A DNA stretch of 64,000 nt from Desulfobacteraceae bacterium (GTDB taxonomy: Bacteria; Desulfobacterota; Desulfobacteria; Desulfobacterales; Desulfosalsimonadaceae), in NCBI GenBank assembly GCA_011389935.1, contig JAABTJ010000004.1:1-64000 (forward strand), given 5' to 3'. The translations under genes and the position numbers were made by a program. The notes under the pieces were generated by a model. It was not told where the DNA came from. It ran no database searches and saw only the letters and a program-made list of their open reading frames with translations. The stretch's first letter is position 1. Every line of letters starts with the position of its first letter. Shown here piece after piece: positions 28,144-38,308 of the stretch.

Positions 28144-28891
28144 TCTTCAGCAGCTTCAAGACCTCTTCGAGATCTTCAGGCCGGTCGACGCTGACGCTTT
28201 TTGATTCGGTGCAAACCACGTGAATCGGGAAGTTGTTTTCAAGCAGGCGGAGTTGTTCCAGTTTCTCAAACTGCTCGAGGCGTCCCGGGGGGAGCGCGAC
28301 AAAACGGTCCAAAACGCTTTTCCGGAAGGCATAAAGCCCGATATGGCCGTGATAAAAACGGCCGGGTTCACCGTCTCGGAAATACGGGACAGCGGCCCGG
28401 GAAAAATAGAGCGCGCGCCCGTCGCCGGCAAATACCACTTTGACCCGGTCCGGATTGTTTGCACCTGTTTCATCGAGTTTGTGGACCAGTGTGGTCACCA
28501 TGACCCCGGGATTTGTAAAGGGGCCGGTCAATTCCAGAAGCATGACCGGATCCAGCAGGGGTTCGTCCCCCTGGATGTTGACCACCACCGAATTGTCGGG
28601 AATCTCCAGGATGTCCGCAGCTTCCTTTACCCGATCGGTGCCGCTTTCGTGGTCGTTTCGGGTCATGACCACCGGGACGTTGTACGCTTCGGCCGCATCC
28701 GCAATCCGGCGGTCGTCGGTGGCGATGGTAACGCTTTCAAGCCTTTCGCACCGCAAGGCACGGGTAAAAACGTGCCAGAACATGGGTTTGCCCTGTATGT
28801 CGGCAAGGGGTTTGCCGGGAAATCGGGTCGATCCCCAGCGCGCCGGGATGATACCGTGACACGGCGGAAAAGAAGCATCGCTATGCGGCAT
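28130..28891 (-). CDS. kdsB: CMP-KDO synthetase (3-deoxy-manno-octulosonate cytidylyltransferase)
   Basis: The 253-aa protein has [16 protein letters not shown] near the N-terminus, [12 protein letters not shown] and the C-terminal [11 protein letters not shown], all KdsB hallmarks. It activates KDO with CTP for transfer by WaaA. Its start overlaps the end of waaA by 11 bases and its end overlaps lpxK by 14 bases on the opposite strand. Confidence 0.96.
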   Translation of the reverse strand: MPHSDASFPPCHGIIPARWGSTRFPGKPLADIQGKPMFWHVFTRALRCERLESVTIATDDRRIADAAEAYNVPVVMTRNDHESGTDRVKEAADILEIPDNSVVVNIQGDEPLLDPVMLLELTGPFTNPGVMVTTLVHKLDETGANNPDRVKVVFAGDGRALYFSRAAVPYFRDGEPGRFYHGHIGLYAFRKSVLDRFVALPPGRLEQFEKLEQLRLLENNFPIHVVCTESKSVSVDRPEDLEEVLKLLKTTNL

Positions 28892-30179
28892 TTTTTTCGT
28901 CTCCCAAAGTTTTTTCGATCACCTCGCAGGCCTTCCGGGCCCCTCCTTGACGGGCGGCAATGAATTTCTTTGCTTTTGCAGCGGTTTCGCGGCGCGGTAC
29001 CGGATTGTCGAGTTGCCGGATCATGGCCTCAGCGGCTTCCTTCGAATTGCGGGTTTTGATCACCAGGCCCCTGCGGAAGATTTCCTCCCCGACCCATGAA
29101 AAATTTTCATACGAAAAACCGATAACCGGCACGGTGCCGCACGCCAGGGGTTCGAGAAAATTCTGCCCTCCCAGCGGCGCCAGGCTGCCGCCAACAAAGA
29201 CCGCGTCGGCGGCGGCATATGCGCCGGCCAGTTCGCCGAAAACGTCCCATAAAATGATATCGCCGCTCCTTACGGGCTTTTCAATCCCGGAACGCAGGTG
29301 CCAGCTCAGGCCGAGTCCGGACAGGGCTTTTTTCCAGTGAGCCACCCGTTCCAAATGTCTCGGAAAAAGTCCGGTGATCACATCCGGCCGCGCGCGGTTG
29401 ATTTTTTGGATAATTTGCGCGATGTTGGTCTCTTCTTCCTGGCGGATCGACCCCAATACGAGAAACCGGGCCCCGGTGGGGATCAGGTGCGCCATAAACC
29501 CGGCCGGGTTTTTGTTTTTTTCATCCGACCCATCAACGGCCAGGCTGTCAAATTTGATATTGTGCATTACGGCAGTCGCACCTTGTCCGAATACGGTTTC
29601 AAAACGCTGCGCGTCTTTCCGGGATATTGCCAGGATCCTGTCCGGACGAAGGGCCTTGCATGTGCCCGGAAATCTGCGGTACGCGGACATGCTTTTTTTT
29701 GTCATCCGGCCGTTTATGATGAGAACGGGGCATTTTCGGCTTTTAAGGGCGTGCATGAATCCCGGCCACAACTCACTTTCCAGAAGTACGGCCAGTTTCG
29801 GATTCACCCGGGATACGGCGGCGGCCATGATCGACGGCCGGTCAAAGGGAAACCATGCGGGAAAAAGGGTCAACGCCGGATTGGCACGGGCAAGCGCGGC
29901 CGAGGCCTTGCCGATGATATCCAGGCCCTGGCGGGTATTCGTGGTTACCAGGACGCGAAGCGGCCCCACAGGTTCCAAGCGTTCGAGAAGCGTCCATGCC
30001 AGGTAGGCCTCCCCGCCGGATGCGGCCTGAATCCAGATGTCTGCATGGGGCAGGGACGTCTCAAGCTTTCGTTGAGCGAACCCGTCCCGAAGGCGACTGC
30101 TGAGCCGAAGCAGCGGCATCGCGATTGCCCATCCCTTTTCATAGAACCGAAGCGCGGTATGTAGCGGTTTGTCCGTCAC
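28881..30179 (-). CDS. waaA: KDO transferase (WaaA/KdtA)
   Basis: A 432-aa GT-B glycosyltransferase that adds KDO to the lipid A precursor. [13 protein letters not shown] (about residues 49-61) holds the catalytic-type Glu, ESELWPGF is the family motif, and [10 protein letters not shown]-type and [21 protein letters not shown] segments match the C-terminal CMP-KDO domain. The glycine-rich ASGGE replaces the more usual SVGE. GTG is the start codon. The usual N-terminal membrane anchor is weak or absent, so the true start may be further upstream or the anchor is lost. Confidence 0.9.
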   Translation of the reverse strand: MTDKPLHTALRFYEKGWAIAMPLLRLSSRLRDGFAQRKLETSLPHADIWIQAASGGEAYLAWTLLERLEPVGPLRVLVTTNTRQGLDIIGKASAALARANPALTLFPAWFPFDRPSIMAAAVSRVNPKLAVLLESELWPGFMHALKSRKCPVLIINGRMTKKSMSAYRRFPGTCKALRPDRILAISRKDAQRFETVFGQGATAVMHNIKFDSLAVDGSDEKNKNPAGFMAHLIPTGARFLVLGSIRQEEETNIAQIIQKINRARPDVITGLFPRHLERVAHWKKALSGLGLSWHLRSGIEKPVRSGDIILWDVFGELAGAYAAADAVFVGGSLAPLGGQNFLEPLACGTVPVIGFSYENFSWVGEEIFRRGLVIKTRNSKEAAEAMIRQLDNPVPRRETAAKAKKFIAARQGGARKACEVIEKTLGDEKNAA

Positions 30180-30305
30180 AATTTACAAGGTCCTGAATGT
30201 ATTCAAGTCATGGAAACAAAAAACCGCACCGCCACCCGACCGGAGCCGGAAAGATGCCGTTGCGGTTATTTGTCTGAAGGCTTATCGAAAGCGGTTTGTG
30301 ATCCG

Positions 30306-31238
30306 CTACGCGATTTCCGGCCGTGGATAAAGACCCGAGCGCTTTACGATATCAGGGACCATTTCCTCCCATTCGATGGCCATGATATGAAACCCTTTGA
30401 CCCCGTCCACTTCCTTTAATCTCTGGATGGTTTCAACACAGATGTTGACGCCTTCCTCCGCCTGTTTTTCCTTGGGGGTGTCGGCCATCCGTTTGACTAC
30501 GTCGTCGGGCACGTCCATGCCGGGTACGCGGTTTTTCATGTATTTTGCCATACCGGCCGATTTGAACGGGGTAACCCCGGCCATGATATAGACTTTTTCG
30601 GTCAGGCCGCGCTCGCGGGCCTGTTTCACCCATTCTTCGAACTTGTCGAGGTTATAGATGCACTGGGTCTGGATGAACTCCGCGCCGGCCTCGATTTTTT
30701 TGGCAAGCCGCGGCACGCGGATTTCAAACGGGTCGGCAAAGGGGTTGGCCGCGGCGCCCACAAACATTCGCGGCGGGCGCTTGATATCGGCGCCACCCAG
30801 GAATTTGCCTTCGTCCCGCATTTTCCGGGCGGTCCAAGCCAGCTGCATGGAATCGAGATCGTGGACGTTCTGCCCTTGGGGGTTGTCCCCGAACGACTGG
30901 TGGTCGCCGGAAAGGCACAGCAGGTTGAAGATGTCGAAGGATGCACCGCCCAGAATATCGCTTTGAAGGGCGATCCGGTTCCGGTCCCGGGTGACCATCT
31001 GCAAAACGGGCTCGATCCCCATGAGTTTGAGGTGAATGCACGTGGCCAGGCTGCTGGTGCGGACGACGGATGTCTGGTTGTCGGTGACGTTCACGGCATC
31101 CACGTACCCCCGGAGCAACTCCGCCTTTTCCCGTATGGTTTCCGGATCGCTGCCGCGCGGAGGACCGCATTCGGAGGTGACGCCCAGGTGGCCGGCCGCC
31201 ATGATCTTTTCGAGTCTGCTCGGCGTTTTCGCACTCAT
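30306..31238 (-). CDS. metF: Methylenetetrahydrofolate reductase (MetF)
   Basis: The 310-aa TIM-barrel flavoprotein has the N-terminal catalytic-type Glu in VTSECGPPRGSDPETI, YVDAVNVTDNQ, LLCLSGDHQSFGDNP and AEFIQTQCIYNLDKF, the folate/FAD site pattern of MetF. It interconverts methylene- and methyl-THF. It overlaps metV by 4 bases and ends the hdrA-mvhD-metV-metF unit, so its electrons probably go to or from HdrA through MetV and MvhD. In this organism type the oxidative direction is plausible. Confidence 0.95.
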   Translation of the reverse strand: MSAKTPSRLEKIMAAGHLGVTSECGPPRGSDPETIREKAELLRGYVDAVNVTDNQTSVVRTSSLATCIHLKLMGIEPVLQMVTRDRNRIALQSDILGGASFDIFNLLCLSGDHQSFGDNPQGQNVHDLDSMQLAWTARKMRDEGKFLGGADIKRPPRMFVGAAANPFADPFEIRVPRLAKKIEAGAEFIQTQCIYNLDKFEEWVKQARERGLTEKVYIMAGVTPFKSAGMAKYMKNRVPGMDVPDDVVKRMADTPKEKQAEEGVNICVETIQRLKEVDGVKGFHIMAIEWEEMVPDIVKRSGLYPRPEIA

Positions 31239-31903
31239 ATCTGCACATCCTCCCTTACAACTTTTCTGGGCCCGCCGGCACGGTCGGTGGACCAGTCTTT
31301 GATATCAAACATCTTTTCATAAAGATCGATTCTGTTGATTGCCTTTAGGCGGTCGATGATCAGCTGCCATGCGCAGTCGAGATCCTTGTTAATCTCGCAG
31401 CTTCCTTTGGAAGATCCGCCGCAGGGACCGTTCATAATCCGTTTTGCGCATCTTGAAACCGGGCAGATACCGCCGGTATAGGCCAGGATGCAGTTGCCGC
31501 ATGCTTGGCAGCGCTCCGTCCAGAGCCCGCGTTGCTCGGTAACGCCTAAAAAACAGGTGTTTACACCCGGATAGACCGGTATGGAATGATATTTTTCAGC
31601 GGTGAACTGGATCCCGACGCCGCATGCGATGGATATGATCGCGTCGTATTGATCCGCGATGTCCCGGATCTCCTCCAGGTATTCGTGGTCGCACTGGCGC
31701 TCGAGGGTCCTCTCGTCCACGACAATGTCGCGCCCCTGGTTGGCAAAATACATCCGCAGCGAGGATGCGAGTATGCCCACTTCCTTTTTCCCGCCCGCCT
31801 CGCAGACGGTCACACATTCATTGCAGCCCAAGACGAGGATTTTTTCATGATCCTTCACATATCCGATGATTTCCTCGACAGGCTTTTTATCCGCAACTAT
31901 CAT
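31235..31903 (-). CDS. metV: MetV, methylene-THF reductase C-terminal/zinc-binding partner
   Basis: The 222-aa protein has an N-terminal Rossmann-like half (ILVLGCNECVTVCEAGGKKEV) and a Cys-rich C-terminal half (CQACGNCIL, GICPVSRCAKRIMNGPCGGS) as in MetV of acetogens such as Moorella. There MetV is the obligate partner of MetF and carries Fe-S clusters or zinc linking MetF to HdrA/MvhD. Position between mvhD and metF with a 4-base overlap to metF supports that role. Confidence 0.9.
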   Translation of the reverse strand: MIVADKKPVEEIIGYVKDHEKILVLGCNECVTVCEAGGKKEVGILASSLRMYFANQGRDIVVDERTLERQCDHEYLEEIRDIADQYDAIISIACGVGIQFTAEKYHSIPVYPGVNTCFLGVTEQRGLWTERCQACGNCILAYTGGICPVSRCAKRIMNGPCGGSSKGSCEINKDLDCAWQLIIDRLKAINRIDLYEKMFDIKDWSTDRAGGPRKVVREDVQI

Positions 31904-31975
31904 GGGGTCTGCCTCTCTTTACATTATGGTTATTTTCCGGCAGGGGGATCTTTCTGCCCCCTGCTTCGCCGCAGA

Positions 31976-32407
31976 TCATGCCGCACGGCTGTTTTTTTTC
32001 TTCAGGGGATTGGGGCCGAGCGTTCGGATCCTGGCGTCCATTTCCTCGGCATACTTGACGAACAAGGGTGCGTCGCTCGAGGACAGGTTAAACATCTCGA
32101 CCCGTCCTTCATCCCCGCCGATCGAGGAAAGGACTTTCTTGGCCTGCTCCACCCGTTTCCGGGCGCGAAAATTGCCCTTTTTATAGTGGCATTCGCCTTC
32201 CTTGCAGCCGACCACGTAGACGCCGTCGGCCCCTTTTTCAATGGCGCGCAGCAGGTGCGCGACATCGACTTTTCCGGTGCACGGAACACGAACGATTCTG
32301 ATGCTTGTGGGATACGTCAGTCTCATGGAACCTGCCAGGTCCGCGGCGGAGTATCCTCAGAAATTGCAGCAGAAAGCCATAATCGTCGGCTTGAAATCCT
32401 CTGTCAT
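31976..32407 (-). CDS. mvhD: MvhD-type hydrogenase delta subunit, selenoprotein (Sec17)
   Basis: From ATG 32407 the frame reads [16 protein letters not shown], then TGA (32359-32357), then GYSAADLAGSMRL and an intact MvhD (143 aa). The MvhD N-terminal motif is normally CNWC/UGYSAADLAG, so the UGA falls exactly on the [2Fe-2S]-ligand position and is read as selenocysteine. Starting after the TGA would delete the cluster-binding N-terminus. Further Cys residues lie in VPCTGKVD and GCKEGECHYKKGN. MvhD passes electrons between HdrA and partner enzymes. Its ATG overlaps the hdrA stop (ATGA), so both are coupled. Confidence 0.92.
32327..32342 (-). promoter_or_regulatory. Candidate SECIS hairpin of mvhD
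   Basis: Fourteen bases after the UGA, GGACCTGGCAGGTTCC can form a 6-pair stem with a small GGC loop (one G-U pair and a bulge). The distance equals that in hdrA. The loop lacks an obvious GU apex, so the structure is only plausible. Confidence 0.45.
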
Positions 32408-35400
32408 ATTTCCCCCTCCAGCAAGGCGTCCACCTTGCTTGTAATTTGGTCATCTTCATACCATCGCAATTCGATTGCCTTGGCCGGGCATTCGGCGGCG
32501 CATGCGCCGCACCCCTGGCAAAGCGCGTCATCGATTTCACTGACGCCCGTTTCATTGATTCTCGGCACATCAAAGGGGCATGTGCGAACACAGATCAGGC
32601 AGGATGCGCATTTGTCCGGATCAACCACGGCAGTGACCGCGGACAGCGTCAGGAAGGGCTGTGACAACATGGTCGTCGCCCTGGATGCCGCGGCCATGGC
32701 CTGGGCGATGGATTCGGTCAGCAGCTGCGGGCTGTGCGCCGTCCCGCAGAGGTATATGCCCTCGGTCCCCATTTCCACCGGGCGAAGCTTTACGTGGGCT
32801 TCGAGGAAGAAATGCTGGGCATTGCGGTTGAGCTTCATGATGTTGGCGAGTTCTTCGGTGTCTTCGGCTTCCACTCCGGCGCTCAAGACGGCCAGGTCCG
32901 CATCCAGGCTGATTTTCCGGCCCAGGATGTGATCGGTGAAGGTCACGTTGACAAAATCGCCGGCAGGGGCCACCACGGGCGCGTCGTCGGCAGAAAACCG
33001 GAAGAACAGAACGCCCAGCTTGCGGGCCTCTGTGTAATAGTCTTCCAGCAATCCATATGTCCGGATATCCCGGTAAAGGACATACACCCCGGTTTTGGGG
33101 TTCCGCTTTTTGAGCGCAATGGCATTCTTGATGGCGTTCTGGCAGCAGACCCGCGAGCAGTTGGGGTTTTCCTCGTTTCTGGACCCCACGCACTGGATCA
33201 TGACCACGTGGTTCAAATCGTCTACGTCGGTGTTGTTGTAGATCCGTTCGCCCAGTTCGAGCTGCGTGGCGATTTTGGGGTTTTCCCCGTATAGGTATTC
33301 CTTGGGCCGGTATTCGTTGGCGCCGGTGGCGATGATGGCCACACCGTGTTCGATCGTCCGGCTGGCCATGGATTCCCCGGCAAGCACCTCGGTTTTGAAG
33401 TTGCCCTTGAAACCGGAAAAATCAACGATAACCGAGTCGGTCATCACGTCAATCTTCTCGTGTGCTTCCACCTGCTGTCGCAGGTCGGCGATCAGGGCCC
33501 TGACATCCATGCCCTCGATGGTTTTGGTCAGGCGGTTGCCAAGGCCGCCCAGTTGGGCTTCCTTTTCAATCAGGACAACTTCGTATCCCTGATCGGCAAT
33601 TCCCAGAGCCGCGTTCATTCCGGCCACGCCGCCGCCGACCACCAGGGCGCGTTTGGTGACCGGGATCTGGCGTTCATACAGCGGTTGCAAGGAAGCGGCC
33701 CGCGCTACGGACATGCGGACAAGCTCCTTTGCCTTTTCGGTTGCGGCTTCATGGTCGTTCCCGTGCACCCAGGAATCCTGGTTCCGGATATTGGCCATTT
33801 CAAAGAGGTACTTGTTCAGGCCGACGGCTTCCAGTGTGTCCATGAAGATCGGCTCATGGGTTTTGGGCGTGCACGACGATACCACCACCCGGTTGATGTT
33901 ATGTTCCTTTATGACTTCCTTCATCTGGTCCTGGGCGTCCTGGGAGCAGGTGAAGAGGTTTTCCCCGGCATAGACCACGTACGGCAGCGTCTCTGAATAT
34001 TCCCGGACCGACGGCACATCAATGACGCCTGCGATATTGATGCCGCAGTCGCAGACAAATACGCCGATGCGTGGCTCCTGCCCCTCCACATCGATCGGCT
34101 CGGGTTTGACAACTTCCTTTTGAAGCGTGCCGCGGGCCTGTGCGAGGTTGCGTCCGGCAGCGCATGCCGCTGCGCTGGCTTCGGTAACCGAGGAAGGGAT
34201 GTCCTTGGGCCCCTGGAATATCCCGCAGGCGAACACGCCGGGACGCGATGTGTTGACCGGCAGGGAGGGTGTTGTCTCAGCGAAGTTGTACTTGTTCAGT
34301 TCGATTTCCAGGCGCTTTGCCGTCTCCACGGTCGACTCCGAAATTTGCAGCCCAACGGAGAGCACGACCATGTCGAATTCTTCCACCTGGAGCTCGCCGG
34401 ACTCGTCCGCATATCGCAATTCCAGGTTGCCGGTTTCCGGTATTTCTTTGACCGTATGAATTCGCGATTTGACAAAGCGGACCCCGGCACTGTTGCGCGC
34501 GCGATCATAATACTGCTCGTAATCCTTTCCAAAGCTCCGGATATCCATGTTGAATATGGCGGTGTCCAACTCATGATCGCAATGGTCTTTTGCGATCATG
34601 GCTTCCTTGATGGCGTACATGCAGCATACCGAAGAGCAATAGCCGTTGCCGCAGCGGTTGTTGTCCCTGGACCCGATGCACTGGAGCCAGGCGATCTTTT
34701 TGGGTTCGACATGGTCCGACGGCCGCACGAGATGCCCCATGGTCGGGCCGGATGCAGACAGAATCCGTTCGAACTCGGCGCTGGTCAGCACGTTGGGGCT
34801 GGAATTGTAGCTGTATATATCATTGAGCGGCGATGGGTCATAGGTCTCGTTGCCCGGGCAAAGGATCAGCGAGCCGATCTCGAGATTCAGCTCCGCCACC
34901 GTCTGCTCATGCTCGATCGCATCGGCAAGACAGGCCTTGACGCACTGGTAGCACTCGGAACAGATGCCGCACTTAAGGCACCGGTCGGCCTCGTTTTTGG
35001 CTTCTTCCTCGTTGTACCCGAAAGAGACTTCCAGGAAATTGCATTCCCGTGCTTCGGGATCGAGGCAGCGGATCGGGGTGCGGTCCTTGTGAGGCTCGTT
35101 TACGATATCCGGCTTGTCATAGGTCCATTCCTTTATCCGTCCTTCCTTGAGATCCATCCCGTTGATAAAGCGATGGATACTTTCGGCCGCTTCCTTGCCG
35201 GAAGCGACCGCGTCTACGACTGATTTCGGGCCGTAGAAGGCATCGCCGCCTGCAAACACCCATTCCATGCTCGTCTGAAGGGTTAGCGGATCGGCATGAA
35301 GCCCGCCGCGCCCGGTCATGGGGACGTTTTCCTTTTCAAGATCAGACGTATCCGTGGCCTGTCCGATGGCGATGATCACCGTGTCCCCGAAAAACGCCTC

Positions 35401-36861
35401 GCAGGCGGCTTCGTCAAAAGACGGTGAAAAACGCCCTTCTTTGTCAAATACCGCGGTGCAGGTCTTGAACTCGATGCCGGAAAATTTCTTTGAATCCTTG
35501 TCGATGAAAAAGGATTTGGGCCCAAAGGAGTTGACGATCTTGATGTCCCCTTCCAGGGCTTCCTCGATTTCATGCTCCCATGCGGGCATTTCCTCCCGTT
35601 TTTCCAGGCAGACCATGGTGACGTTTTCGGCCCCTTTCCGCTTGGCCGTAAGCGCCACGTCAATGGCCACGTTTCCACCGCCAATGACCAGTACGTCCTT
35701 GCCGACGGGAACCTCCCTGCCAAGGGCGGCATTCCGCAGGAAATCCACCCCCTGGAGGACGCCTTCGGCATCCTCGTTCTCGATGCCGAGCTTTCGCCCC
35801 GCGTGAAGACCGATGCCCATGAACACGGCGGCATACCCGTCCGCCTTGAGGCTGTCAAAGGTGATGTCCTTTCCGAACGTCACCCCTGTTTTGATCTCGA
35901 CTCCCAGGTCGCAGACGATGTCGATTTCCCGCTGGAGCATGTTCCGGGGCAGCCGGTATTCCGGGATGCCCACGGCCATCATGCCCCCGGCAACGGGGAG
36001 CTTCTCGTAAATCGTAACCGCATATCCCTTGCGGGCGAGAAAATAGGCGGTGGAAAGCCCTGCGGGGCCCGAACCGATCACCGCGACCTTTTCGTCCCGC
36101 TTTTCTTCAGCCGTTTCCGGGAGAATTTTTGCATTTTCTTCGGTCTCCCAGTCCGCCAGAAAGCGGTGCAGTTCCCGGATGGCCAGGGGTTCGTCATAAT
36201 CCCCCCTTGTACACTGGCCTTCACAAGGATGGTGGCACACCCGTCCGCATACCCCGGGGAAGGGATGGGTGTCCCGGAACAGCTCGATGGCTTCCCGGTA
36301 TTTCCCCTGGTTGATCAGCGCGATATACCCTTGGATGCTCACGTGTGCCGGGCAGGTCGCCTTGCACGGGGCGGTGCCCCGCTTGTCGATCGCGTAGGCC
36401 CCGGGTATGGCCTGGGCGTATTTTTTGTAAGCGGCCTTCCGCTTGGAAAGTCCCTTGTCCTGCTCGTTGGGAACTTCAATGGGACAGGCTTTCTCACATT
36501 CTCCACAGCTGGTGCATTTCGAGATGTCAACGAATCGGGGCTCCTTCCGGATGCGGGCGGTGAAATTGCCCGGTTCCCCGTCAAGATGCAGCAGTTCCGT
36601 ATTGGTCAATAATTCAATATTCAGGTGCCGGCCGACCTCGACCAGTTTGGGTGAGATGACTCACATGGCACAGTCGTTTGTGGGGAATGTTTTGTCCAGC
36701 TGAGACATGATTCCGCCGATGGCGGATGTCTTTTCAACCAGGTAAACGTAATATCCCGAGTTGGCAAGGTCAAGAGCGGATTGCATACCCGCAATCCCCG
36801 CTCCGACAACCATTACCGATCCAACGGGTGGCTTGGCTGTTTGTCTGGGCGTTGTTTCCAT
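32404..36861 (-). CDS. hdrA: HdrA-like selenoprotein with GltD-like insertion (1485 aa, Sec67)
   Basis: The full frame starts at ATG 36861 and contains one in-frame TGA at 36663-36661 in [20 protein letters not shown], where HdrA proteins have a Cys of their cluster/FAD region; Sec67 is inferred. Order: FAD motif [13 protein letters not shown] (about 18-30); Fe-S motif [12 protein letters not shown] (Cys116-126); a GltD/NfnB-like NAD(P)H:flavin module (about 160-570; [21 protein letters not shown] and [19 protein letters not shown]); the rest of HdrA-1 with [13 protein letters not shown] and CIGSRD; a second HdrA FAD module ([17 protein letters not shown], about 1075 on); two C-terminal [4Fe-4S] motifs ([24 protein letters not shown]). 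It is the likely flavin bifurcation core for MetFV, with NAD(P)H as a third partner. There is no HdrBC here. Confidence 0.93.
36628..36645 (-). promoter_or_regulatory. SECIS hairpin of hdrA
   Basis: Fifteen bases after the UGA, CTGGTC GAGGTC GGCCGG folds as a 6-bp stem (two G-U pairs plus one more wobble) with a GAGGUC loop. The loop resembles the AGGUC apex of the E. coli fdhF element, which SelB recognises. The spacing lies in the known bacterial range. Confidence 0.75.
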
Positions 36862-37138
36862 CTTATATCTTTCCTTTCATAATTGCCCCGGTAAAAACCG
36901 TATGCTGCTGTAAAGGCTAAAAAAACAATGTATTAACTGTTGTTTTTGACGAGTATGAGCGCTTTTTATGCGGATCCTGAAACGCCCCCTGAATCTCCGG
37001 GCGTTCCCGAAATCAGGGAAGAAGCCCGTATTTACTGAAAAATTATAGATATCGCATTTTAAGAAACAAATTCGATACTATAAATAAAAACAGGTGTCAA
37101 TGAGAATTGATGGTTTTGCAGAATGGTTTGTCAGGGGG

Positions 37139-38308
37139 TCATTCCATTTGTTGCGGTGATGGTTCGTAAAGACGCTTGAATCCATCGGTCATGATTTCTT
37201 CGATGCGGCCGTCCCGTGACCGTTTCAGGACCAGGGCTTCTATTCCAAGGCGATTGGCGAATTTCAGGCCGCTTTCCGATCCCATGACCACGATTGCCGT
37301 AGCTGCGCCATCAAGGAGCGCGTTTGAGGCCTTTTGCGAGCTGCACAGGGTGGTCACCCCCAGAATTTTTTCGGCCACCGGTCTTGCAGTGCGGGGGTCG
37401 AAAATATGATAAAACTCGTGTCCGGCAATGATAAGCGGCTGGCGGTAATTGCCGCTCGTGGACACGCGGATATCGGTTTCTGACGACACAATTCCCCATA
37501 AATCGTTCATTTTCAAGGGATGCTGTATGCCAATCCGCCAGGGGCTGTCGTTGTTTTTCCCGAAAGTCCGGATTTCCCCGGACAAGGCGACAAGTGCCGC
37601 AAAAATATCATGCTCCCGGAGCAGTGCCGCAACCCGATCCACGGCGTATCCTTTTGCAATACCGCCGAAATCGAACTCGATGTGGCCGGTTTTGCGCCTG
37701 ATTTCGCGCCGGTCCTTTACTTTTTCCACCTGTTCGAATCCCACGCGGGAGAGGGTCCGCATGATGTCCCGGTTGGACGGAATCTGCTGGGATTGAACGG
37801 CTTGTTCCCACAGGCGTTTCACCGGCAGCATGGTCGGGTCGAAAGCGCCGTCGCTTGCGTCCCACAGCTTTTTGGAAAGCATCAAAACCTCATGCATTTC
37901 CTTTGAAACAGGAATTGTTCCGCGCGTATTTTCGCGGTTCAGCCGGGCGGCTTCGGAAGCCGGATCAAACGGATTGAATATGTCTCCGATCCTTTCGAAT
38001 TCGGCCCATATTTTCCGGGAAAGCGTTTCGGGGTCGACATCCCGCTTTTCTTCGGGGAGGCGGAAAACAACCCTTGCGGGAATGTCGAAGTAGATGAGGT
38101 TGCTGGTCTCCCACCACCCCGGGCGGAGCTCTTTCAGATCAAAGACAATTTTTTCGGCGGCGGTTTCCGGTGAATCGTTGTGGTTTATAAGGTATGACTG
38201 CAGCGTGAAAAGCCCGGCAGATACAATCAGTATGAGGATGATGGCGATGATCAGGCAGGAAGCCCCGCCGTATTCGTCGCCAAAGCGGGTTGTCGGAGTG
38301 GTTTTCAT
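37139..38308 (-). CDS. apbE: FAD:protein FMN transferase (ApbE family)
   Basis: From ATG 38308 the protein has 389 aa: a single N-terminal membrane anchor (CLIIAIILILIVSAGLFTL), then the ApbE fold with FDPTMLPVKRLWE, the FAD-binding region HIEFDFGGIAKGYAVDRVA, the acceptor-side DNYRQP-like SGNYRQPLI, FYHIFDPRTARPV, and the Mg-binding DGAATAIVVMG. ApbE covalently attaches FMN to Thr/Ser of Nqr/Rnf and related redox proteins outside the inner membrane. No Rnf/Nqr gene is nearby. Longer in-frame starts (38458, 38476) exist but the extra residues are not family-like. It lies 277 bases upstream of hdrA. Confidence 0.9.
   Translation of the reverse strand: MKTTPTTRFGDEYGGASCLIIAIILILIVSAGLFTLQSYLINHNDSPETAAEKIVFDLKELRPGWWETSNLIYFDIPARVVFRLPEEKRDVDPETLSRKIWAEFERIGDIFNPFDPASEAARLNRENTRGTIPVSKEMHEVLMLSKKLWDASDGAFDPTMLPVKRLWEQAVQSQQIPSNRDIMRTLSRVGFEQVEKVKDRREIRRKTGHIEFDFGGIAKGYAVDRVAALLREHDIFAALVALSGEIRTFGKNNDSPWRIGIQHPLKMNDLWGIVSSETDIRVSTSGNYRQPLIIAGHEFYHIFDPRTARPVAEKILGVTTLCSSQKASNALLDGAATAIVVMGSESGLKFANRLGIEALVLKRSRDGRIEEIMTDGFKRLYEPSPQQME

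Noticed and set aside
30210-30419. 69-aa frame between waaA and metF
   Set aside because: It overlaps the end of metF antisense and shows no family features.
31976-32326. MvhD as a 116-aa protein starting MRLTYPTS
   Set aside because: The cluster-binding N-terminus lies upstream in frame past a TGA that matches a Cys/Sec position.
32404-36609. HdrA as a 1401-aa protein beginning after the TGA
   Set aside because: This start is a TTG within the conserved [19 protein letters not shown] stretch, and it lacks the FAD-binding N-terminus found directly upstream in the same frame.
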